From Craterostigma plantagineum (taxonomy: Eukaryota; Streptophyta; Magnoliopsida; Lamiales; Linderniaceae): 64,000 nucleotides of DNA. Below, in pieces: positions 55,225 to 64,000 of the stretch (positions are counted from its first letter, which is position 1; each line of letters opens with the position of its first letter). The position numbers and the translations under genes were made by a program. Location: assembly GCA_027422505.1 (NCBI GenBank), contig JAPQWV010000001.1:7502001-7566000 (forward strand), read 5' to 3'. The notes beneath the pieces were generated by a model. It worked only from the letters and a program-made list of their open reading frames with translations. It had not been told where the DNA came from and did no database searches.

Positions 55225-55890
55225 GAACACGCTCGAATACTAGCAAGTGTACTAAGTCGTGTAAGTAGTAAAACAAACGAAGTTCGAGTATTGATCCACG
55301 AAGACAGCTCGATTATTGTTTTGAAGTAAATGAGTTTTTATTGTTTTATTGGTTTGATAAAGGAGATAAAAATGCAAATAATAATTTAGACACAAATAAA
55401 AGGTGAGGAGAGAGCAATTGACGACGACGTGATCAAGACACATGCTCGGCACGAATTATTCCTTCCATCTTCATGCAATCTAATCTATCTAATCAATATG
55501 AATCATAGTCAAGGTAGACTTTCCTAACATACGTGCTACTCGTTTGTCCCGCAATAGCAACCCTACGTAAATGGAGAACCAATCAACTAAATGATGATTG
55601 TAGTTCCTATACTGCAGTCGATCTTTATGAAATTCCCCAAGTTTAGGCGTTTTCGGCGGCTAAGGTCTCGGAAACCACACGTACGAAACCGAATTTCATC
55701 TCTAGTTGGTTTTACGTAGTGGTATTCAATGTTTTGTGCTAATCGGTCTAATCACTTGTTCGTCTCATAAACCAATCAATAATCATACGCATGAAGTCCC
55801 ATCACACGCATGCACATGAAGCACAAACAAGGAATACATAACCGACTCAAAGATTAAATAAAATACGAATAGCATTAGTACGTAGTCATA
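55225..55890 (-). repeat. LTR-X fragment
   Basis: Similar to 17427-18130 along its whole length (GCTCGAATACTA(G/A)CAA, then CGAGTAT(T/C)GATCCACGAAG). It has no primer site at its low end and is cut at the high end by the next LTR-like repeat. Orientation is assigned from the copy at 17425. Confidence 0.7.
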
Positions 55891-55892
55891 AT

Positions 55893-56650
55893 TGATCGAG
55901 CGGATCGATTAATAAAATAAAACGAATATCGACAACTATTCTACGCTCAACAGGCAAGTGTACCTATCGAAAATAGCATAGAAATGTCAAATATTCGAGT
56001 ATCGAACCCAAAGGAACTATATACTTTAGAAAACCGTCGTTTAAATATTCTAGTAAATATTTTGGGTTTGATAAAAATATCAATAACGATAAACTAAATA
56101 AACGATAAACACAAAAGTATAAATTTGATAAAATAGCGATAACGGGTTGGGACGACTTTATGGAAGCGAATGTATTTGAGACTTCGAATCCCCCTAGCTC
56201 GACCAAACGAGTAACAAGTACAATAACGTTAAGCCGACTATTAGACCGTGAGGATTCCTAGAGCATGCGTACGAATTTATACGACTGACGAAACTGCGCC
56301 TTATCACATAAGAATCGTAAACAACTAACTATGAATTAGATAGCTGGGCAAGCTTCCCTAACTAGTCAACCATAGATCGCATTAACACACGATGACTCCC
56401 ACTATAGATTTGACTCTAACCCGGCGGGGTAGTTCAACCTATCTCTAGCGATGAGTTTATTCCGCTCGTTTACGAGTGGTCTAATCGTTAGCGCCTCTCT
56501 CGAGCGTAGCTTATGATTTTCCAAAAATTATTTTAATCACATAGACATAATCAAAACAATATCACAATTCGTAACCGAGTCGTAATAATAGCCAAAACAA
56601 TAATACTTTTAAACACGTACGATATCGCTAGGGTTCATCTTTATCTCAAA
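55893..56650 (-). repeat. LTR-Y, copy 1 (gypsy LTR-like)
   Basis: Starts TGATCGAGCGGATCG and resembles 59607-60315 over about 700 bp, including CAAGTGTACCTATCGAAAAT and CGGCGGGGTAGTTCAACCTA. Minus-strand TATAAATA lies downstream near 57160, so the LTR may extend to about 57400. No primer site or TSD is seen. Orientation is inferred by analogy with the TGATCGA-starting LTRs in this window. Confidence 0.6.
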
Positions 56651-57749
56651 TACTACGAGATTTGCTACTCATATGAAACATCAACACGACGAGAAGCGTA
56701 AATAACAACGAGAAAATCATAACTTCTTCCCTGAATTTCGCCTATGTGGTTGATCCTTCGTTGAGGACTTTTGTCGAGCAGGTGGTGGGCGATTAGCTTT
56801 TTCCTTTCCTCGTGCTTCTTTTCCACTGTCCGCAACTCTTGCTCTAAACCCAAACAACAGCACCTCGTCACCCTTCGCAGGCCAGCCACTGAAATCAGCT
56901 CGACAAAACACACGGCTGGCTTACTCGCTCCAATTCACGTAGAGCTGCCTTACTCGTTACTGCTCGCCGCGACCGTTCCTCTGTGATGAAATCGCAGCCC
57001 CGAGCAGCACCAAGAGCAGCAAGCTCGGTTCGTCCGCGGTCGTGTTTCAATGTTCTGCCAAATATTGCTTCGGGGGTGGCCTCGAACGTGAGCTTTGTCG
57101 GACGTGTATGCGTGTATATGCTCTCGTCCTCTCCCTTGTGCTCGTTTCCATCGCTTTATTTATAGATGATGGAGGAGACAATAATCTTGGTTTGGCTTCT
57201 CCAAGAACGGACGAAATCTTCATTTTCTTCCTTGAGCCGCGAGCTTTTTTCCATCTTTCAACGTTTTTGTGTGCGTTGTCTGCGTGCGGGTCTTCGTTTT
57301 TCCTTTGTGTGTGTGTGTTAGCATGTGTATGTATTGTGTATCTATTATATCATAGTGTAACGCTTATGATGGATTGTGTGATATTTGTTTTTTAATTTTC
57401 TGATAATGATGGAATATGTCTAACGGAATGTGTGATGATAGTTTCTGTTATGATTGCAGGGAGAGTAACAGAGAGGAAAGAGAAGATTAGGGAATTAGAG
57501 GAAGAGAGAGATAGAAGAAGACAATTAGACGAGATAATTGTGATAATTCTTTTCATGCCTCTTCATAGACCTTGTACAAGCATATTTATAGACTTAATAT
57601 AAGTGGGCCAAGCTAAATGCCCTTAATTAAAAATACTAGTGGGCTTAATTAAAAATACTAGTGGCCGGGAAGAGGGGAGGCCAAGGTGTACAACAATCGA
57701 GATGTAGAAGACTCGATCAACTGTGATCATACATCGGAATAAGAGGTTT
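56651..57749. other. Probable LTR-Y remainder and unclassified repeats, no gene
   Basis: GC-richer sequence at 56780-57100 has several open frames that overlap on both strands and no recognisable domain. At 57602-57655 the 24-bp unit CTTAATTAAAAATACTAGTG is repeated in tandem. A purine-rich block lies at 57461-57530. Confidence 0.45.
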
Positions 57750-58150
57750 GTGAGTCGAGCTAACGACTATAAAAGCAGCGCTTCTTGGGAAGCACCCCTA
57801 GGTCTATAGATGCATGCATATTATTTTATATTTATGTCCTACAAACTATATGTCTTATTTTATTTTTTGTCTAATAAAAATTCGCTCTCACAGTTCCGCC
57901 TAGTCATGTTTTCGCAGGCATACAACTAGTTTTGGGGTGGCCCGTTCGCGATGGTTGCTTATTTACTGTTGGGCAACCAGGTCTTCTATCGATCTACGTA
58001 AAATTCAGGACAGTGTCACTTCAACTCTCTCTTTGCTTTTAATTTACACATTGAGGACAATGTGCTATTTAGTTGGGGTGGGATGTGACACATGCTTTGT
58101 TCAGGCATCGATGTGTCTCGGTCTATTTAGTGGATATAACTGATGAAAGT
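57750..58150 (+). mobile_element. Post-integrase fragment of an Athila-like gypsy element
   Basis: GCGCTTCTTGGGAAGCACCC near 57778 matches the conserved sequence at the end of the gag-pro frame of the element at 39762 (there encoding EALLGGNP). About 280 bp on, ATTGAGGACAATGTGC and TTGGGGTGGG form the same polypurine-like motif as at 38104-38145, here in plus orientation. No coding domain remains. Confidence 0.6.
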
Positions 58151-59606
58151 TGCGATTTGAACGTCATCTGTGGAATCTCCTGTCTATGATGAAAATTTTT
58201 TAAAATTTTATCGTGTCGTGATATGATTCAACGAGTTGAGTGTTATAGTCTTACATTGTGCATTGATGTGATACTAACATGATTATCTAGCTACATTGAC
58301 TGCTTTAGGAGAATATTGCGTATCATGAAGCACAAACTTAGTTATATATGTGAGTTCTTGAGCCTTTCAGAGATAAATTCAAAGCAACTCATTATGCTTG
58401 GTATTTACTCTTGTGTGACACACATGGACTGAATATTTCGATGCTTTATTATGCATGTCAATGGTTATGTGGATTTTCGTACGAAAATGAGAAGGGCACT
58501 AGGATTGAGTCATCGGCCTAAATATCTCCCTACCTTACGTATTTATCACTTAGTGAGCCCATTTGAGCCTTATTTAACTTATTTATTGATTTGGAGCCCA
58601 GATATATAGCATGATTGCCTCAAATTTAGCCAATACTACCATGCGTCAACGTGTTAATTTATCGACATCGTGAAAAGTGGCTTGTTGGTTAAGAAGGAAC
58701 TAATCGTCGATGCATGTTAGTTACGAACTCGTCCTATGATAGATCTCTCGTCGAAATATTGCAGCGTACTAGGAACCTCTCCTTCGAATAAGACCTACAT
58801 TTAAAAACAAGAAAAAGGAGGTGCTTGTTCGAAAAAAAGAAGAAGAAAAAATAGGGAGCGCTAAAAAAAAAGAAGCGAAAAAAAAGCGAAAAAAAAGAGC
58901 GAAAAAAAGAGCTAAAAAATGAAAAAGGATGAATCGAGTGAAAAATAAGCAAGGCGTTAGAAGAGCGAAATCAGTGGAGAGAAGAGCGATACGATGATTG
59001 ACACGTTTGATGTCACTTTCCTATATGATGCACCTTTCAAAACCCGAGCCCCATTACAACCCTATAAGAAAGACCCTTTGATTCGTGCATGACGTTTACT
59101 ATGTGACTATGATTGATATATTTGCAAGCCTAGGTAATATCTTTCCATCGTGATTTGAGCGTTTTTATACAGATCCCTTTGAAGAAAAAAAACTTCGAGC
59201 GACTTGAGCGACCTTGTGAGAGTTGTGGATTGATGCCTAGTATGATTCTGAAAACGTCTTTTATGCCATGCTACGTATTACCTCATGCTTCGTGTTTTGA
59301 CTAGATCATTCATTAGTTGATGATTATCTCGACCTTCTATGCTTTTACGTTTTCTGAGATGAAACATGAGTATTTCATTGACTATGTTCTATGATCCTAA
59401 CTTGACTTCGTTCAAAACACCCACTTGGCGAAGTGCTCTCATTCAAACTTTAAAGATTTCGAATATACGCAAGGAGAGATAATCGCATTTAATGGCATTA
59501 AGTCGGTGGTTTCACTCCTATAAAAAATGCGGCTACGAACAAAATAAGGAAGCTTTTGACGGCTGAAAAAACAGGGATGCGAACTATTCACGGCTGCGAC
59601 GAGAAT
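58151..59606. other. Non-coding gypsy 3' region, with A/G-rich tract
   Basis: No gene. At 58800-58985 there is a run of GCGAAAAAAAAG-like units, a low-complexity tract of the kind seen downstream of the polypurine motif in some Athila-type elements. Confidence 0.5.
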
Positions 59607-60315
59607 TGATAGAAAAGGATCAACTAATAAAAATAAAATGAATATCGACGAACTATCTTACGCTCAACAGACAAGTGTACCTATCGAAAATAGTATAGAA
59701 ATGGCAAGTATTCGAGTATTAAACCCAAAGGAACTATATACTTTAGAAGTTGAAATATCCTAGTAAATGTTTTTTATTTGATAAAAAATATAAATAAAGA
59801 TAAATAAAATAAACGATAAACACAAAAATAAAAATTAATAAAAGATCGATAACAAGGTTGTGACGACTTTACGAAAGCAAAGTGTTTGAAACTTCGAATC
59901 CCCATTAGTTATCTATTAGACCGTGGAGATTCCCAAAATATGCGTACGAGTTCATACTACTGACGAAACTGCGCATAATCACACGAGACTCGTATACAAC
60001 TAATCTCCGAATTAAATAGCCGAGCAAGTTTCTCTGACTACTTAACCGAAGATTGCATTAAAAACACGGTGAATCCCGCTATTAGATTTGACTCTAATCC
60101 GGCGGGGTAGTTCAACCTATCTCTAGCGATGAATTTATTCCGCTCGATTTATGAGTGGTCTAATCGTTCGCCCTCTCACGAGCGTAGCGTACGATTTTTT
60201 GGAGATTATCTTATTCACAAACATATAATAGAATTCGCAAACGAGTCATACCAATAGCCAAAAACAACAATATGTAAACATACGAACGATCTCGGTAGGG
60301 TTCATCTAATCTCAA
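59607..60315 (-). repeat. LTR-Y, copy 2, truncated
   Basis: Starts TGATAGAAAAGGATC and matches copy 1 at 55893 to about 60315, where similarity ends. It is in the same orientation as copy 1. Confidence 0.6.
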
Positions 60316-61560
60316 ATACGGGAAATTAGAATGTAATTAATCCGATAGATGTTCGAACTAATGAAGTTAATATTCGAACGGATTTAAAGCCGATTGAGAA
60401 ACTTGGCCCAACTCAATAGAAAATAGTCCAGTAAATAATTTAGACCAAACTTAATATTCGAAGTCCAATTAAATCAATAAAGTCCAATAAATAGATTAGG
60501 CCAAGTAATACTAGAGCCCAACTAAATTAGTTAAGAGGGCCAGAGTAAAGATATATGCATATAAGAATAATAAGTTGTTGGTCCAATTTAAATAGAAATA
60601 CAATGTAATGGATATTGAAAGCAATAAGGCCCAACTAACTAAATATCTTGGCCCAACCTTGGGCCGAATGAAAAGGAAGACATTTTCCTCATTTTAAGGC
60701 AACTACACGTATGGTATGGGTTCCCTCACCCCTTGCTAGCCTCATGAACAAATAATAATTATTCAACACAAAAGGGGAAAATTAGAAAAAGAAATGAAGA
60801 AGACGTGAATGAGCAAAGAGGGGACGAAATGAAAGAAAGAAGAAGAGAAAGACCGAGGAAGAAAGGAAAGAAGGAAAAGCAAGCTCAAGGGAAGAACCGA
60901 GAGGAACAAAGAAGAAACGAAGTAGGAGATCAAGTGCAAGAATTTTGGGCAAGCTTACCACCCCCAAACCATTCGAACTTAGTTAAGGGAGTAAGGTAGG
61001 TTTTTAAAAACTCGGTCTTCGGGTGGTTCGAACCTTACTCTCCATTTTTGAGTTGGTGATTCATCTAGGTGCTTTCATGTTCGAACGAAACCCAGAATAT
61101 AGGTTTAAAATCTATATTGTTGGTGCGTTTAGATGATGTGAGGGTCTGAAAATCGTATGGAGGTTTGAAGATTTAAAGTATTAAGTTCTACGAGTGGAAG
61201 TAGGGATTTTTAGGGGTTTAATTGCTACGTTTAGAGTCCAAATTATGGTTTTAAATCTGTATAATTATGGGTTTTTGATGATACTAAGTTCTGATGTTTA
61301 GTTGAGGGCTTGAAGATTTGAAGGCGTAGGGTCTTACGTGTTTAACGAGTGGTAATTAGTAGAGTTCGAGTGAAATTTAGAACTTAAGTCCACGGGCTTG
61401 GGAGTTTCACGAGTTGGAGGATTTATCTGATCAATAGAAATTAGTTCACGAGTTTGGGGTAGTTCGTGAATTGGGGAGCGATGTCGGGTCGAAAGGTAGT
61501 TTTGCGGGTTAGAGACGTTCGCGAAGTGTGAGTTAGGGCGGGCCAAAATTCGGATTCTCG
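60316..61560. other. No gene seen; probably upstream part of a gypsy LTR
   Basis: GGCCCAA-rich sequence (60380-60665) and an AAG-rich tract (60780-60930) with a low-complexity open frame of 64 codons that I do not consider a gene. The start of the LTR that ends at 63550 probably lies in or near this stretch, but I could not find it. Confidence 0.4.
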
Positions 61561-61850
61561 CGGGCTATAGTCTTTCGCGGGCCGACTTGAAGGGTGATTC
61601 CTGTGAGAGGCGTCGCGGGCCGATTTCAGTTTCGCGGGCCGATGGACTTTCGCGGGGTGATTCCTGCGAAGGCATCGCGGGCCGACTTTAGGTTTCGCGG
61701 GCCGATTGATTTTCACGGGGTGATTCCTGTGAGAGAAATCGACCGATTCGCGGGCATATTGGGCTTCGCGCGTCCAATCGGGCGACTCGCGAACTTAAAT
61801 TGGACTTCGCGCGTTCAATCGGGCGATTCTGCGAACGCGGCGAAAGTCCC
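61560..61850. repeat. CGCGGGCCGA minisatellite
   Basis: Repeated units combining TTTCGCGGGCCGA, GGGGTGATTCCTG(T/C)GA and TTCGCG(C/G)G. GC-rich and CpG-dense, unlike the surroundings. Confidence 0.8.
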
Positions 61851-62614
61851 GTGAATTCGAGCGTTGACGACCCGCAAGTGTTTCTGGTTGACCAGCTTTT
61901 GAAAGTGGGATCGGGCGATTTAAGATTTGGGCTTTGATCGAATTTGTGTGAGTTTGACCGACGATTTACACTTTTGGGCTTTTGCCCTATTTTAGGCCCA
62001 ATCATTTTAATAAGATTATTATCGGCCCGAATCAGTTTTAAAATAAAATATTTTCGTATGTTGGCTAATATTTCCGGGTCAACCTTTATTTCGAAATTTA
62101 AAGGTTACTTTGGATTTAAAATCTTCGGCCTAGCTTGATGTTTTACGGTTAATTTGACTTAGCGGACTCTTTTCAAATGGTTACCTTTCAAATGTAGTTT
62201 CAAGCAATGATCCTTCAAAAATAGTATTAAATATATAATAATGCAATACATAGGAAATTTTATAATGTAGATACTCAAGTAATGTAGATGATATACTGAT
62301 GTGATGATTTTGTGCCTAAGGTCGAGGTTAGGAATATCGATGAGCTATTAACGGGTAATCGACGGACGACAGGTAAGTGGAAATTCAACTACAACACATA
62401 ACTTGTATGTGACATGTTTTATTTATGATGCATAATGAATGATATGCATGCACGCATGAACCATGACATGAGCATATGCACGCATGTTTCGTTTGGGGGA
62501 TTTCGAGGTGTAAGCGTGCATTATATTTATCGCCTGAAGGCGAATGATATTTGCCGATATAGGCATATGATGTCGACTCATTGTTGAGTTAATGGCTATT
62601 ACTAGTGCACCATT
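61851..62614. other. No gene seen, within probable gypsy LTR
   Basis: No coding region. AT-rich in the middle. Confidence 0.45.
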
Positions 62615-63000
62615 GGCAGGAGGAGCGACCTGGGAAGGGGCGACCAAGCTATGCTAGCGTAGGCCACCCGGTGTGTAGCACTGCCATATGTTAGAGGCAG
62701 GAGGAGCGACCTGGGAAGGGGCGACCTAGCTATGCTAGCGTAGGCCACTCGGTGTGTAGCACTGCCATACGTTAGAGGCAGGAGGAGCGACCTGGGAAGG
62801 GGCGACCTAGCTATGCTAGCGTAGGCCACCCGGTGTGTAGCACTGCCATACGTTAGAGGCAGGAGGAGCGACCTGGGAAGGGGCGACCTAGCTATGCTAG
62901 CGTAGGCCACCCGGTGTGTAGCACTGCCGGCAGGAGGAGCGACACGGAAAGGGGCGACCTAGGGGAATACTAGCGTAGGCCACCCGATGTGTAGCACTGC
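62615..63000. repeat. 81-bp tandem repeat array, five units
   Basis: Unit starts at 62615, 62696, 62777 and 62858 (exact 81-bp spacing) and 62929 (shortened by 10 bp). Each holds GGCAGGAGGAGCGACCTGGG, CTATGCTAGCGTAGGCCAC and GTGTGTAGCACTGCC. Because 81 is a multiple of 3, the minus strand has an open repeat frame of 102 codons, most likely a by-product of the period. A second short repeat with GCATCGGCGCG(A/G)AT follows at 63080-63175. Confidence 0.92.
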
Positions 63001-63552
63001 AAGATATGATCAGTTGATCTCAGTTATGGTGCATAGTAAGATTAGCTGAGGGCCCCGAGTCATGTTAGTACGAGTATTAGGTGCATCGGCGCGAATCGCC
63101 TTTGCAGAGTATTAAGTGCATCGGCGCGGATAGCCTTTGCGGAGCATTATGTGCATTGGCATGGATTGCCTTTGCGGGGGAGTGACACGTGCATCCATGC
63201 ATAATTTCTACTTACTGAGCCACGGCGGCTCATCCCTTACGTTATGTGTTGTAGGTACGATAGTGTTGGACGTTGAGAAACGTCTCGACTAAGGCAAGCT
63301 GACGGCGGTACTCCACGATCTTTTGAGGGCAAGGATGTACATGGATGCGACCTGTGGAGTGAGTGAAGCTAGGATGTTTTGATTATTGTAAATATTTTGG
63401 GACTTCGGCTTTTGTATGATCAACACGATGTAGGTTATGTTTGGTTGCATTATATTATATTTTAGGAGAAAGTATTTAAATATGGGCTTTCCGCGGCTTA
63501 CGTTGCAGAAATCCGCCATTAACCTTAGTTAGAAAGTGAGGGTCGCCACAGG

Positions 63553-63570
63553 TGGTATCAGAGCTTAGGA
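63553..63570 (+). other. Gypsy primer-binding site (tRNA-iMet type)
   Basis: TGGTATCAGAGCTTAGGA, complementary to initiator tRNA-Met, the site used by chromovirus-type plant gypsy elements. It shows the element reads rightwards, with its internal region beginning here. Confidence 0.85.
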
Positions 63571-63703
63571 TATAGATTCTGTAGACTGTCCATGTACAGC
63601 CGCTCAAAAGCATGGAGAAAGTGAGGATCAGCCTTGCCTGTAAGTATATTTGATGTGATTATGTGTTTACAATAACGTGCCTACTTGCTTGACTAATTGT
63701 AGA

Positions 63704-63898
63704 ATGACTAGCGGAAATAGAGAATTTATATGTGAGTCAAGTCGTGGGGTTGCACTTGAGTTTCGTGTGAATAAACATGACTCAGTGCTCCTACACCTTA
63801 CAGAACTGATCCAAGATCGAACGGATCAGATCAATGAACTTAAGGCTCGAATTAATGAGCTTAAGGATCTAACCTATAAGCTTGTCCAAACCTCGTAA
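63704..63898 (+). CDS. Short open frame at the start of the gypsy internal region
   Basis: 64 codons from MTSGNREFICESSRG to a TAA at 63896-63898. The second half (LIQDRTDQINELKARINELK) would form a coiled coil. It stands where gag should start, 150 bp after the primer site, but no Gag core is seen before the window ends. It may be a gag N-terminus cut by a stop, or chance. I used the ATG nearest the coiled-coil frame; one lies 27 bp upstream. Confidence 0.35.
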   Translation: MTSGNREFICESSRGVALEFRVNKHDSVLLHLTELIQDRTDQINELKARINELKDLTYKLVQTS

Positions 63899-64000
63899 AT
63901 TCCTGCACTATGAACGTGCGACTAGGGAAAAGAAAAGCGAATGAATAAGTAGAGCAAGCAGTTAACAGAAAGAGTTGACTTTTCAAGGATCCTAAATTGC

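Larger units (their letters stand above)
61000..63550 (+). mobile_element. 5' LTR of a plus-strand gypsy element (chromovirus-like), start unknown
   Basis: The LTR end is set by ...GGTCGCCACA at 63541-63550, followed two bases on by the primer site. The block TACTTACTGAGCCACGGCGG near 63209 and the following TTGTAGGTACGA resemble the R-U5 region of Tekay/Del-type LTRs. The left boundary given is a guess. The 81-bp array and the GC-rich minisatellite would lie in U3. Confidence 0.5.

Noticed and set aside
57042..57395. A 117-codon Cys/Leu-rich frame that looks like a secreted or membrane protein
   Set aside because: Hydrophobic runs from T-rich low-complexity DNA within LTR-Y-like sequence; no conserved domain and no splice or promoter support.
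58734..58952. A Phe-rich frame on the minus strand
   Set aside because: It is a direct translation of an A/G-rich tract of the gypsy 3' region.
55893..60315. One complete LTR retrotransposon with LTR-Y copies as its two LTRs
   Set aside because: No primer site or polypurine tract adjoins either copy, the internal motif at 58050 has its own orientation problem with the minus-strand TATA, and no TSD was found.
60805..60999. A Lys/Arg/Glu-rich 64-codon frame
   Set aside because: It comes from an AAG-rich low-complexity tract; there is no similarity to known proteins.
62602..62910. A 102-codon repeat protein on the minus strand
   Set aside because: The frame stays open only because the 81-bp DNA repeat is a multiple of three; the composition and LTR context do not support a gene.
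62615..63000. A CRISPR-like array
   Set aside because: Units are contiguous 81-bp tandem repeats without spacers, in a plant LTR.

Overview
This is plant nuclear DNA, almost certainly from a eudicot. It has spliced genes with short AT-rich introns, Ty1/copia and Ty3/gypsy LTR retrotransposons, an L1-type LINE, hAT and Mutator-like transposons, and many MITEs. Nothing bacterial, organellar or viral is seen. Only one host gene looks complete: a three-exon bHLH transcription factor of the bHLH18/19/20/25 (IVa) type at 11964-13131 (-). A second host locus at 47852-49508 (+) is a decayed piece of a quinone oxidoreductase-like gene with a hAT MITE inside an exon. Nearly everything else is transposon-derived.

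Layout. 522-4385: broken copia element (-). 5133-8566: copia element (-) with matched LTRs and a 5-bp target-site duplication (TSD), but most of reverse transcriptase and RNase H is gone. 8572-13400: AT-rich DNA, a Tourist-like MITE and the bHLH gene. 13571-16369: three members of a Mutator-like MITE family (called family A here) with AGGCCC-containing ends. 17405-20332: primer-binding site and LTR of a second gypsy family, itself invaded by MITEs. 20341-20962: hAT MITE. 21000-38103: an inverted block (below). 36553-44231: gypsy element carrying gag-protease only. 44232-46216: half of a MULE. 46664-50253: MITEs and the oxidoreductase pseudogene. 50254-54993: a LINE. 54985-60315: LTR fragments. 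60316-64000: the 5' LTR, tRNA-Met primer site and start of a plus-strand chromovirus-like gypsy element that runs off the window.

Main result. The window records an inversion of about 13.4 kb (23179-36552) by recombination between two oppositely oriented LTRs: a solo LTR at 21632-23178 and the 3' LTR at 36553-38103. As the sequence stands, neither retroelement has matching TSDs. Re-inverting the segment on paper repairs four things at once. The solo LTR gains ATAGT on both sides. The gypsy element gains GTAGG on both sides. A MULE now split between 23179-26414 and 44232-46216 regains inverted ends with a perfect 9-bp TSD (AATAATTCA), and its transposase exons join across an 83-bp intron into the conserved ISDRHPG motif. 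A family A element split between 21000-21631 and 33324-36552 regains inverted ends with an 8/9 matching TSD. The order of events is therefore readable: MULE and family A insertions, then LTR element insertions into each, then LTR-LTR loss to the solo LTR, then inversion. An assembly orientation error at inverted LTRs would look the same and must be excluded.

The MULE is also notable for carrying a four-exon plant mobile domain (PMD/MAIN-like) gene convergent with a truncated transposase. No autonomous, intact transposon was found: each coding element shows frameshifts, stops, deletions or a lost catalytic residue.
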